From VRUE01 sp035318745 (lineage in GTDB: Bacteria; Actinomycetota; Thermoleophilia; Solirubrobacterales; 70-9), in NCBI GenBank assembly GCA_035318745.1, contig DATHEA010000009.1, forward strand, positions 53,751 to 117,750: DNA of 64,000 nucleotides. Direction: 5' to 3'. This document shows positions 8,150 through 16,175 of this stretch, piece by piece; within the stretch, counting starts at the first letter, position 1, and every line of letters starts with the position of its first letter. The position numbers and the translations under genes are program-made. A model generated the notes under the pieces. That model saw only the letters and a program-made list of their open reading frames with translations. It was not told the DNA's origin and did not search any database.

Positions 8150-8886
8150 TCGAGGCGTCCGGCCTCGCGGTCGGCTATGGCGGCGAGGCGGCGATCTCGG
8201 GCGTCTCCTTCGCCCTGCGTCCGGGCGAGACGATGGCCCTGCTGGGGCCCAACGGCGGCGGCAAGACGACTCTGCTGCGGGCGCTGCTCGGCGAGTTGTC
8301 GCCGCTGGCGGGCACGCTGCGTGTCGGCGCCCGCTGCGCGAGCGTGCCGCAGACGGAGCGCTCGCAGCTCGACTATCCCGTCTCGGCGCTCGACGTCGCC
8401 GCGATGGGAGCCCTCTCCAGACTTCCCTGGTGGCGCCGTCCCGGCCGCCGCGATCGGGAAATCGCGGCCGATTCGCTGCGGCAGGTCGGTCTCGACGGCC
8501 TTGCCGACGAGACCTTCGGCAAGCTCTCGGGTGGCCAGCGCCAGCGTGTTCTGATCGCGCGCAGCTTGGTCCAGGACGCCCGCATCCTGCTGCTCGACGA
8601 GCCCTTCTCCGGTCTCGATCGTCCCAGCTCGGAACGCCTCGAAGCCTTGGTCGGATCGCTCGCCGCCGAGGGCCGCGGCGTGATGGTGGCCACCCACGAC
8701 CTCGAGCAGGCGCAGCGCTGGGACAGCGTGCTCTGCCTCAATCGCGATCAGATCGCGGTCGGCCCGCCACAGCGGGCGCTCGACGTCGACGTGCTCGAAG
8801 CGACCTATGGCGGCGCCATCGTCGAGTTGCCCGGCTCCGGTCGCCGAGCTGTCCTGCCACCCCACCATCACCACCATCCTCACTGA
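8131..8886 (+). CDS. znuC: Zinc ABC transporter ATP-binding protein
   Basis: Energises metal import. The 251 aa show Walker A GPNGGGKTT, the signature LSGGQRQR, Walker B ILLLDEP and the switch His in VATHDLEQ. The last residues read PPHHHHHPH, a native histidine-rich tail that could bind zinc. It begins inside the end of the fused permease/binding-protein gene and ends 3 nt before the second permease gene. Substrate assignment to zinc rests on operon context (Zur and Zur-type palindrome); manganese transport by the same family is the main alternative. Confidence 0.92.
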   Translation: MQAEPLIEASGLAVGYGGEAAISGVSFALRPGETMALLGPNGGGKTTLLRALLGELSPLAGTLRVGARCASVPQTERSQLDYPVSALDVAAMGALSRLPWWRRPGRRDREIAADSLRQVGLDGLADETFGKLSGGQRQRVLIARSLVQDARILLLDEPFSGLDRPSSERLEALVGSLAAEGRGVMVATHDLEQAQRWDSVLCLNRDQIAVGPPQRALDVDVLEATYGGAIVELPGSGRRAVLPPHHHHHPH

Positions 8887-8889
8887 ACG

Positions 8890-9729
8890 ATGCTCGAGCC
8901 GTTTCAGGAAGAGTTCATGCGCCGGGCGATTGCGGAGATGGCCCTGCTCGGGGTGGCGGGCGGGGCTATCGGCTGCTGGGTCGTCCTCTATCGGCTCTCC
9001 TATGCCACCGAGTCTCTGGCGCACTCGATCCTGCCTGGCCTCGTCCTCGCCGCCCTGGCCGGAGTGCCGCTGTTGCTCGGCGGCGCGCCCGCGATCGTGA
9101 TCGCCGGCCTGGCGATCGTCCTGGTGGCACAGGTTCCCGGCATCAGTCGTGAGGTCGCGGTCGGGGTCGTCGTCACGACCATGTTCGGGCTTGGGGCTTT
9201 GCTTGCGCTTTCGCCAAAGTCACCGCCCGGGATCCAAGAGCTTCTCTTCGGCGACATCCTCGGACCCTCGAACGGCGACCTCCTGGCGGCCGCGCTGCTG
9301 GTCATCACGGTGGCGACCGCCCTTCCGCTCATGCACGGCCGGCTCCTTGCCGTCGGGTTCGACCGCAACGCGGCCAGGTCCCTCGGCGCCTCACCCGCAG
9401 TGGCCGAAACGGTCCTGATCGCGCTGCTCGCGGTCGCGATCGTCGTGGCCGTGCAGGGTCTTGGGAACCTGCTCGTCGCCGCCGTCTTCGTGGGTCCGGC
9501 GGCCGCCGCCCGCAATCTGACCGAGCGGATCGTGCCGATGATCGGGCTTTCCGTCGCTATCGCACTGGCTTCGGGCCTCGCCGGCCTCTACCTCTCCTAT
9601 TACGCCGGGACCGCCGGTGGCGCCTCGGTGACGCTGGCGATCGTCGCCGCGTACTTGCTGTCTCTGCCGGCAGGGCGCCTGATCGCGCGCTTCGGCGATG
9701 CGGCTCCAGTGCCGGCTACGATCGGATGA
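8890..9729 (+). CDS. znuB: Zinc ABC transporter permease (ABC-3 family)
   Basis: Second permease of the operon, 279 aa with about eight transmembrane helices. It shows the ABC-3 pattern: an N-terminal amphipathic start (MLEPFQEEFMRRA), the TESLAHSILPGLVL segment and the coupling region near SLGASP. It resembles the permease half of the upstream fusion, so the transporter may be a heterodimer of the fused and unfused permeases. The stop overlaps the Zur start (ATGA). Confidence 0.92.
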   Translation: MLEPFQEEFMRRAIAEMALLGVAGGAIGCWVVLYRLSYATESLAHSILPGLVLAALAGVPLLLGGAPAIVIAGLAIVLVAQVPGISREVAVGVVVTTMFGLGALLALSPKSPPGIQELLFGDILGPSNGDLLAAALLVITVATALPLMHGRLLAVGFDRNAARSLGASPAVAETVLIALLAVAIVVAVQGLGNLLVAAVFVGPAAAARNLTERIVPMIGLSVAIALASGLAGLYLSYYAGTAGGASVTLAIVAAYLLSLPAGRLIARFGDAAPVPATIG

Positions 9730-10175
9730 TGTCCGTCGCGACTGACAGAGCCTGGGCCGAGCACGCGCTCGAGGTCCTCCACGGCGCCGGTTACCGCCGC
9801 GGGGGCGCCCGCACGGCGGTCGTCGAAGCGCTCTCGCGCCATGACTGCGCGGTGAGCGCGCTGGAGCTGGACGACGAACTTCGTCAGCGGAAGGCCGGGG
9901 TGGGGCGGGCGAGCATCTATCGATCGCTGGAGCAGCTGGAGGAGTTGGGCGTGCTGAAGCGGCTCGAGGTCTCGCGGGGAATGGCCAGCTACGAGCGGAT
10001 CGTACAGAGCGGCCACCATCACCATCACGCGATCTGTCGCAGCTGCGGCCGCCTGGAACCCTTCGAGGATCCCGGACTCGAGCGGGCGATTGCCCGCGTC
10101 GCGGGCCGGGTCAGCGTCGATGTCGCCGAGCACGAGGTCGTCCTGCGCGGCCTCTGTGAGCGCTGCACCCGCTGA
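9726..10175 (+). CDS. zur: Fur-family metalloregulator, probably Zur
   Basis: 149-aa repressor: winged-helix DNA-binding domain at about 15-90 with a YRSLEQLEELG recognition region, and a metal/dimerisation domain with HHHHH at 97-101. Two Cys pairs, C104/C107 and C144/C147, form the structural zinc site. Its place as last gene of a zinc ABC operon with a 17-bp AT-rich palindrome at the head argues for Zur over Fur. Two adjacent ATG codons (9726, 9729) could start it; the first overlaps the permease stop. Confidence 0.9.
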   Translation: MMSVATDRAWAEHALEVLHGAGYRRGGARTAVVEALSRHDCAVSALELDDELRQRKAGVGRASIYRSLEQLEELGVLKRLEVSRGMASYERIVQSGHHHHHAICRSCGRLEPFEDPGLERAIARVAGRVSVDVAEHEVVLRGLCERCTR

Positions 10176-10219
10176 GTGCCGTTACCTGGTTGCCGCCACC
10201 TGGCTCGACGCGGCTTGCA

Positions 10220-10244
10220 CGGTGTTGGAGCGGGGCTAACACCG
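10220..10244. terminator. Possible bidirectional terminator hairpin
   Basis: CGGTGTT and AACACCG form a 7-bp stem around an 11-nt GC-rich loop in the short gap between the convergent zur and M23 peptidase genes. There is no T-run on either side, so this is only a candidate. Confidence 0.35.
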
Positions 10245-10247
10245 GGC

Positions 10248-11201
10248 TCAGCTGTAGGCGTCCCACTCTTCGAGGAAGGGCAGCGGATTGATCGGGCTGC
10301 CTCCCTCATACCAGCCGGGTGCCGTCCAGATCTCGAAGTGCAGGTGGCAGGCCGTCACGTCGCCGGTCTGGCCGACGCCCCCGATCGGTTCGCCGGTGCG
10401 GACCGTCGTTCCCTCCTGCAGCGGCGAGGGTTCGAGCAGGTGCATGTAGCCCATGTCGAAGCTGGTGCCCTTGCCGTCGATGACGATGTAGTTGCCGGCA
10501 GCGCCTTGGTAGCCGGCGTACTGGACCGTGCCGCCGCGGGCGGCGACGAGGGGAGTTCCGCACTTCGCCATCACGTCCTGGCCCTCGTGGGTGTGGCCTG
10601 AGCGACCGGCGCCGAAGCGACCGGCGGCTCCGCCGTAGTCGTGGGAGCCGAGGATCGGGAAGGCGTAGCCGTAGAGGTCGAAGCTGAGGCTGAGCGGTTC
10701 GGCGGAGGCTGACGAGGTGGCGCGGCGGGCGACCCGGCCACCGGACTGCGGCACGATCCGGAACGAGTAGCGGCCGTTCTTCGCCGGACGGCCATCGCCC
10801 GCCGTGCCGTCCCAGCGGACGCTGTCCGGCGCCTCAGGGGCGATGTCGTTGCGGAAGTAGCTCTTCATCGCTTCGCCGTTTTCGTTTACGACGTCGATGC
10901 GGAGGTCGTTGCTCGGCTGGTCGCTGCCGATTTCGTAGCGAAGGCGCGGCGTGCGGGCGCCGTAGAAGAAAGATTTGCGGGGCCAGGTCTTGGCCGAGAT
11001 CAGATTCAGCGCGCCGGCGGTCGGCGCTGGATCGGGCGTACCGCTGGGGCTGGGTGGGGGAGGTGCGCTGCCGATCGGCGTCGGCGCCCCGCCGGTGAGC
11101 GCCGCTGCCGGCGCTGCGGAGCAGGCGAGGAAGACCGCCAGTGCGATTATCGATGTCAACCCACCAAGCCAAGGCCTGGCGCCAGCTTTGCGGCGTGCCA
11201 C
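10248..11201 (-). CDS. M23-family peptidoglycan metallopeptidase (LytM domain)
   Basis: Exported 317-aa protein. An Arg/Lys-rich signal peptide with a hydrophobic core covers about 1-35, then a Pro/Gly/Ser-rich linker and a beta-rich region carrying FlgD-like features (VRWDGTAGDGRPAKNGRY). The C-terminal LytM domain shows HEGQD (zinc His and Asp) and HLHFE (catalytic and zinc His). All three zinc ligands are present, so an active endopeptidase is expected rather than an EnvC-type activator. It is transcribed convergently to zur and divergently from rplM. The start is the ATG at 11201. Confidence 0.88.
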   Translation of the reverse strand: MARRKAGARPWLGGLTSIIALAVFLACSAAPAAALTGGAPTPIGSAPPPPSPSGTPDPAPTAGALNLISAKTWPRKSFFYGARTPRLRYEIGSDQPSNDLRIDVVNENGEAMKSYFRNDIAPEAPDSVRWDGTAGDGRPAKNGRYSFRIVPQSGGRVARRATSSASAEPLSLSFDLYGYAFPILGSHDYGGAAGRFGAGRSGHTHEGQDVMAKCGTPLVAARGGTVQYAGYQGAAGNYIVIDGKGTSFDMGYMHLLEPSPLQEGTTVRTGEPIGGVGQTGDVTACHLHFEIWTAPGWYEGGSPINPLPFLEEWDAYS

Positions 11202-11633
11202 TTGCCCTCTCTTTCGTTCGCCTGCGGAGTTAGCTGTCGGGCTCGCGCTGAAAGAGATGCGCTACGGACGACTTCGTCCGATTCGCCCCTGGGACCTGCA
11301 AGAGTCCCTGCGGTTCCTCCGCTCCCATCCGCTGTGCGGCTGGGATTCGGCTGTTGCTGGCGCGGCAGTATACGGGCCTGCCCGGTCGGGTGATCGCACC
11401 CTGGGACAGCCCAGGACGCGGCGCGGATTCGGCCCCGGCGCAGATCCCACATGGCGCCGCCATGCGGAATCCACACCGTGACCGCCCCGCTTGGTCCTGG
11501 ACCGTCCCAGGGACACCCCCCCAACCAGGCAGGCCCGAGAGACCGCCCCGGCTGCGGGACGGGCCGTCCGCGCGGAGGCGAGTTGACGGCTATCATCCCG
11601 GAGCCGCTGGGGCCTCCCCGCGGCTTTTCTCTG
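11202..11633. other. 432-nt intergenic region, probable rplM leader
   Basis: No convincing gene. It separates the divergent M23 peptidase and rplM. It holds several GC hairpins, such as CGGACG-ACTT-CGTCCG near 11264-11279 and CCTGGG-ACAG-CCCAGG at 11400-11415, and one weak promoter candidate for rplM (TTCGGC 11346-11351, 17 nt, TATACG 11369-11374). A long structured 5' leader is usual for ribosomal protein operons, but I do not recognise a named leader motif. Confidence 0.4.
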
Positions 11634-12065
11634 ATGAAGACCTACGTAGCCAAATCTTCCGACCGCGAGCGAAACTGGCTCGTCGTCGATGCCGAGGGCC
11701 AGACCCTGGGCCGTTTGGCGACGCAACTCGCGGACGCTCTGCGCGGTAAGCGCAAGCCCGAGTACACCCCGCACGTCGACACCGGCGACTTCGTCGTCGT
11801 CGTCAACGCGGAGAAGATCCGGGTGACCGGGAAAAAGATGGAGCAGAAGCGCTACTGGCGCCACAGCGGCTACCCGGGCGGGATCAAGTCCCGCACCTTG
11901 GCCGAGATGCTCGACCGCCGCCCCGAGGAGGTGATCCGCAAGGCGGTGAAGGGAATGCTTCCCCGCAACCGCCTCGCCCGCAAGCAGCTGACCAAGCTCA
12001 AGGTCTATGCCGGGCCGGATCATCCGCACGCGGCGCAGAAACCACAGCCGATGGAGACGACTTGA
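11634..12065 (+). CDS. rplM: 50S ribosomal protein L13
   Basis: 143 aa, normal length. It begins MKTYVAKSSDRERNWLVVDA and contains the family segments TLGRLAT, HVDTGDFVVVVNAEKI, KRYWRHSGYPGG and GMLPRNRLARK. The frame is open a further 183 nt upstream, but the L13 family starts at this ATG. The stop overlaps the rpsI start as TGATG, the classic L13-S9 coupling. Confidence 0.97.
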   Translation: MKTYVAKSSDRERNWLVVDAEGQTLGRLATQLADALRGKRKPEYTPHVDTGDFVVVVNAEKIRVTGKKMEQKRYWRHSGYPGGIKSRTLAEMLDRRPEEVIRKAVKGMLPRNRLARKQLTKLKVYAGPDHPHAAQKPQPMETT

Positions 12066-12940
12066 TGGCAGACGAGCCGCAGAACGAAGAGACTTCAGAG
12101 ACGCCGGACGAGGCTTCGACCGCCGAGGGCTCGGACGCGTCAGCCGCGGGTCCTGTCGCGGGGCAGGAGTCTCCGGCTCACCCGCCGGAGACCCCGGACT
12201 CCACGCCACCCACGGGTGAGGAGCCGGAGGACCAGGCTCAGGACGAGGCGCCGGTGGAGGAGCCTGCTGAGTCTCCTGCGGCTGAGCAGGAGGAGAGTGA
12301 GCCTGAGGTCGCGGAGGAGCCCGAGGCTGTCGAGGAGCCTAAAGAGCCCAAGGCTGAGAAGAAGAAGGACGCTATTCCTGGGGCCGATCTGGAGCCGATC
12401 GCTGTTGAGACCGATGCGCGGCCGCTCAGTGCTGAGGAGCGCGCGCGTAAGGAAGCCGAGGAAGAGGAGCAGCGGGCGCGTGAGGCTGCGCTCGTCGGCG
12501 ACTCCGACGACGAGGAGCAGGCGGCGAGCCGGGCCCTGGCCAAGATCGAGGGCGACGCCCGCTTCCTGGCTACCGGCAAACGCAAGAATGCGATCGCTCG
12601 CGTCACCCTGCTGGCCGGCAGCGGTGCCTTCGTGATCAACGGGCGTCCGATCGAGGAGTTCTTCCCGCGGCCGCTGCATCAGACGACCGCGCGTCAGCCG
12701 CTCGCGATCACCGGCTATGAGGGCAATGTCGACGTCCGCGTCCGAGTCCACGGCGGTGGCGTCAGCGGCCAGGCCGGCGCCGTGCGCCACGGCATCTCCC
12801 GGGCGCTGATCGAGGTTGACCCCGAGCTCCGCGGCGAGCTCAAGCGGCGTGGCTTCCTCACCCGCGATGCGCGCGCCAAGGAGCGGCGCAAGGCGGGGCT
12901 GAAGAAGGCCCGCAAGCGGCCGCAGTTCAGTAAGCGCTGA
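12065..12940 (+). CDS. rpsI: 30S ribosomal protein S9 with long acidic N-terminal extension
   Basis: The C-terminal ~130 residues are a complete S9: FLATGKRKNAIARV, FVINGRPIEEFFPR, GGGVSGQAGAVRHGI, and the invariant tail KKARKRPQFSKR that reaches the P-site tRNA. In front lies a ~160-residue low-complexity region dominated by Glu, Pro, Ala and Asp, giving 291 aa against 130-150 usually. The extension is in frame with no internal stop, and the ATG at 12065 overlaps the rplM stop, so it is probably translated. A start closer to the S9 core is possible but no ribosome site stands out there. Its function is unknown. Confidence 0.95.
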   Translation: MADEPQNEETSETPDEASTAEGSDASAAGPVAGQESPAHPPETPDSTPPTGEEPEDQAQDEAPVEEPAESPAAEQEESEPEVAEEPEAVEEPKEPKAEKKKDAIPGADLEPIAVETDARPLSAEERARKEAEEEEQRAREAALVGDSDDEEQAASRALAKIEGDARFLATGKRKNAIARVTLLAGSGAFVINGRPIEEFFPRPLHQTTARQPLAITGYEGNVDVRVRVHGGGVSGQAGAVRHGISRALIEVDPELRGELKRRGFLTRDARAKERRKAGLKKARKRPQFSKR

Positions 12941-12950
12941 GCAGGCCGCT

Positions 12951-14264
12951 GTGAGCACGGAGCGCAAGCTCTTCGGAACCGATGGGGTCCGAGGGGAGGC
13001 TGGAACGTTCCTCACCGCGGAGCTTGCCCTGGCTCTTGGTCGCGCCGCAACCGCCTCGCTGGAGGCCACGCGCCCGCAGGTGCTGATCGTCCGCGACACG
13101 CGCGAGTCGGGCCCGATGCTGGAATCGGCGCTCGCCGCCGGGGTCGCCGAGGCTGGTGGCGACGCCCTGCTCGGCGGGGTGCTGCCGACCCCGGCAGCCG
13201 CGATCCTCGTCCGTCGCCTCGACCTCGATCTCGCCGCGGTGGTCTCCGCCTCCCACAACCCCTACCGGGACAACGGCATCAAGTTCTTCAGCGCCCAGGG
13301 GACCAAGCTGGCCGACGAGACCGAGGCCCGGATGGAGGCCGTGCTCGAGGCCGGGCCTCAGCCGGCCGAGCCGGGACGGGTTCGCGAGCTGGACGGAGGC
13401 GCCGAGGATTACCTGCGTGCCCTTGAGGCCGCCTTTCCCCTCGATCTCTCCGGCGTCAAGGTCGCCCTCGACTGCGCCAACGGCGCCACCCACCGGGTCG
13501 CCCCGGCGATCTTCGAGCGCCTCGGCGCGAAGGTCCACGCGGTCGCGGTCGAGCCGGACGGGCGCAACATCAACGACGGCTGTGGGTCGACCCACCTCGG
13601 CCACCTGGCCGAGCACGTCGTCTCCTCTGGGGCCACGGTCGGCTTCGCCTTCGACGGCGACGGCGACCGGGTGCTTGCGGTGGACGGCAGCGGTCGGGAG
13701 CACGATGGCGACGAGCTGATCGCCCTGCTGGCTCGAGGGCAGGCCGGGCGCGACGAGCTCGGCGGCGGCGTCGCCGTGACCGTGATGAGCAACTACGGCT
13801 TCCACCAGGCGATGGAAGGAGCAGGGATCGAGGTCGCGGTGACCAAGGTCGGCGACCGCTACGTGCTCGACGAGCTGCGCGAGCGCGGTTGGGCCCTGGG
13901 TGGCGAGCAGTCGGGCCACATCATCGACATGCGCTTTGCCGCGACCGGCGACGGGATCGCCGCCGCGCTGATGACGATGCGCGAGCTCGGCGACCGCGAC
14001 CTGGCCTCGGTCGAGGCGATGGAGAAGCTGCCGCAGAAGCTGGTCAACGTCGAGGTCGCCGACCGCGAGGCGATCGCCGGCGCCACCGCTGTCTGGGAGG
14101 CGGTCGAGCGAGAGGGCGGCGAGCTGGAGGGACGCGGCCGCGTCCTCCTGCGCCCCTCCGGCACCGAGCCGTTGGTGCGTGTCATGGCCGAGGCGCCGAG
14201 CGCCGAGGAGGCCGACGCGGTCTGCAAGCGCCTTGCCGACCTGGTCCGGCAAGAGCTGGGCTGA
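12951..14264 (+). CDS. glmM: Phosphoglucosamine mutase
   Basis: Interconverts glucosamine-6-phosphate and glucosamine-1-phosphate on the way to UDP-GlcNAc. 437 aa with the N-terminal LFGTDGVRG, the phosphoserine loop VVSASHNPY (S101), the metal loop FDGDGDR, the sugar loop GGEQSGH and the phosphate-binding RPSGTEPLVRVM at the C-terminus. GTG start at 12951, 10 nt after rpsI. The ribosomal-protein to glmM order is common in Gram-positive bacteria, and glmS follows directly, so the first two amino-sugar steps are together. Confidence 0.97.
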   Translation: MSTERKLFGTDGVRGEAGTFLTAELALALGRAATASLEATRPQVLIVRDTRESGPMLESALAAGVAEAGGDALLGGVLPTPAAAILVRRLDLDLAAVVSASHNPYRDNGIKFFSAQGTKLADETEARMEAVLEAGPQPAEPGRVRELDGGAEDYLRALEAAFPLDLSGVKVALDCANGATHRVAPAIFERLGAKVHAVAVEPDGRNINDGCGSTHLGHLAEHVVSSGATVGFAFDGDGDRVLAVDGSGREHDGDELIALLARGQAGRDELGGGVAVTVMSNYGFHQAMEGAGIEVAVTKVGDRYVLDELRERGWALGGEQSGHIIDMRFAATGDGIAAALMTMRELGDRDLASVEAMEKLPQKLVNVEVADREAIAGATAVWEAVEREGGELEGRGRVLLRPSGTEPLVRVMAEAPSAEEADAVCKRLADLVRQELG

Positions 14265-14296
14265 CGCAGGTCACCGTCTACCCTTGACGGCCTTCT

Positions 14297-16150
14297 ATGT
14301 GCGGAATCGTCGGATACGTCGGGGCACGCCCCTGCCGCGACCTCTTGGTCGCCGGCTTGGAGAAGCTCGAATACCGGGGGTATGACTCTGCCGGCGTCTC
14401 GGTGATCGAGGACGGGAACGTCGACAGCGTGCGTGCGGTGGGCAACCTCGCCAACCTGCGTGCCGCGATGGAGCAGAAGAACGGTGGCGGCGTCGCCGTT
14501 GCCGCCGCTCCGGCGACGACCGGCGTCGCCCATACGCGCTGGGCGACCCATGGCCGGGTCACCGAGGAGAACGCCCACCCGCACAGCGACACGTCCGACC
14601 GGGTCCACATCGTCCTCAACGGGATCGTCGAGAACCACGCCAAGCTGCGCGCCCGGCTCGAGTCCGAAGGTCAGGAGTTCAGCTCCGAAACCGACGCCGA
14701 GGTGGTCGCCCACCTGATCGCCCAGCACTACGACGGCGACCTGGCGGCCGCGGTCCGCGCCGCCTTCGGCGACCTTCGTGGCCACTACGCCTTCGTCGCC
14801 ATGCACGCCGACCGTCCCGACCAGCTCGTCGGGGCGCGCAAGGAGTGCCCGCTGGTCGCCGGCGTCGGCGAGGGGGAGAGCTTCCTCGCCTCGGCGATCC
14901 CCGCCTTCCTCGCCGAGACGCGACAGGCGGTCGCGATCGAGAACGACGAGATCGTCACGATCGATGCCTCTAGGGTGACGATCACCGATGCCGAGGGCAA
15001 CCCGGTCGAGCGCGCGGCCGAGGAGATCGATTGGGACGAGGCTGCTGCCGAGAAGGACGGCTATGAGACCTTCATGCTGAAGGAGATCCACGAACAGGCG
15101 GACGCCGTCGCCGAAACGATCGCCGACCGCCTGCCCGGCGACGATGGAGTGGACTTCTCCGAGGTCGAGCTGGACGACGACTTCCTGCGCGGCTTGAAGC
15201 GGATCGTGATCGTCGCCTGCGGCACCTCCTACCACGCAGGCCTGGTCGGCCGCTACGCGATCGAGGAGTGGGCGCGGGTGCCGGTCGAGATGGATATCGC
15301 CTCCGAGTACCGCTACCGCAACCCGGTCGTGGGCGAGGGCGATCTGGTGATCGGCATCACCCAGTCCGGCGAGACCGCCGACACCCTGGCGGCGATGCGC
15401 CTCGCTCGCGAGCGAGGCGCCACCGTTCTGGCAGTCACCAACATCTTGGGTAGCCAGGCCACGCGTGACGCCGACGCCATTCTCTACACCCGCAGCGGCA
15501 TGGAGATCAGCGTCGCCGCGACCAAGACCTTCGTCGCCCAGGTGGCCGCGATGTACCTGCTGGGGTTGAGGCTGGCCGAGCTGCGCGGCACGCTGCCGCC
15601 CGAGCGCCTCGCCGAGCTGATCGCCGAGATGAAGTCGCTGCCCTCGAAGGTGGAGACGACGCTGGCCGGCTGCGAGGAGCGCGTGCGGGAGGTCTCGGCG
15701 GCTTACTCCGACCAGCAGTTCTTCCTCTACCTCGGCCGCCACATCGGCCTGCCGGTCTGCCTCGAGGGGGCGCTGAAGCTGAAGGAGGTCTCCTACATCC
15801 CGACCGACGCCTACGCCGCCGGAGAGATGAAGCACGGCCCGATCGCCCTGCTCGACGAGTCGACGCCGGTCGTCTGCGTGGCGACCGAGAGCCCGATCCT
15901 CAGCAAGGTCCTCTCCAATGTGGAAGAGGTGCGGGCGCGCGGCGCCGAGACGATCGCGATCGTCTCGGCGGGCGACGAACGGGCCGGCGCGGTCGCCGAC
16001 CAGACGATCGAGGTCGCCGCCACCGACTGGATCCTGCAGCCGATCCTGGCGATCCTGCCGCTGCAGTTGCTCGCCTACGACATCGCCCGTGCCCGCGGCC
16101 TCAACGTCGACCAGCCCAGAAATCTGGCCAAGACCGTCACGGTCGAGTGA
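14297..16150 (+). CDS. glmS: Glutamine-fructose-6-phosphate aminotransferase (isomerising)
   Basis: Makes glucosamine-6-phosphate, feeding GlmM. 617 aa: N-terminal class II glutamine amidotransferase with nucleophile C2 (MCGIVGYVG), then two SIS domains (CGTSYHAG, ITQSGETADT) and the C-terminal NLAKTVTVE. The ~610-aa length matches the bacterial enzyme. No glmS ribozyme is evident; the 32-nt gap to glmM is too short for one. Confidence 0.97.
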   Translation: MCGIVGYVGARPCRDLLVAGLEKLEYRGYDSAGVSVIEDGNVDSVRAVGNLANLRAAMEQKNGGGVAVAAAPATTGVAHTRWATHGRVTEENAHPHSDTSDRVHIVLNGIVENHAKLRARLESEGQEFSSETDAEVVAHLIAQHYDGDLAAAVRAAFGDLRGHYAFVAMHADRPDQLVGARKECPLVAGVGEGESFLASAIPAFLAETRQAVAIENDEIVTIDASRVTITDAEGNPVERAAEEIDWDEAAAEKDGYETFMLKEIHEQADAVAETIADRLPGDDGVDFSEVELDDDFLRGLKRIVIVACGTSYHAGLVGRYAIEEWARVPVEMDIASEYRYRNPVVGEGDLVIGITQSGETADTLAAMRLARERGATVLAVTNILGSQATRDADAILYTRSGMEISVAATKTFVAQVAAMYLLGLRLAELRGTLPPERLAELIAEMKSLPSKVETTLAGCEERVREVSAAYSDQQFFLYLGRHIGLPVCLEGALKLKEVSYIPTDAYAAGEMKHGPIALLDESTPVVCVATESPILSKVLSNVEEVRARGAETIAIVSAGDERAGAVADQTIEVAATDWILQPILAILPLQLLAYDIARARGLNVDQPRNLAKTVTVE

Positions 16151-16175
16151 CGGCACCGCTAGGATGCCGGGCCGC

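Noticed and set aside
8866..8880. His run in ZnuC as an expression-tag artefact
   Set aside because: It is followed by PH and a natural stop with the next gene 3 nt later, so it is native.
11202..11633. Small genes in the rplM upstream gap
   Set aside because: Open frames exist on both strands, but their products are Pro/Arg/Gly-rich and lack ribosome sites.
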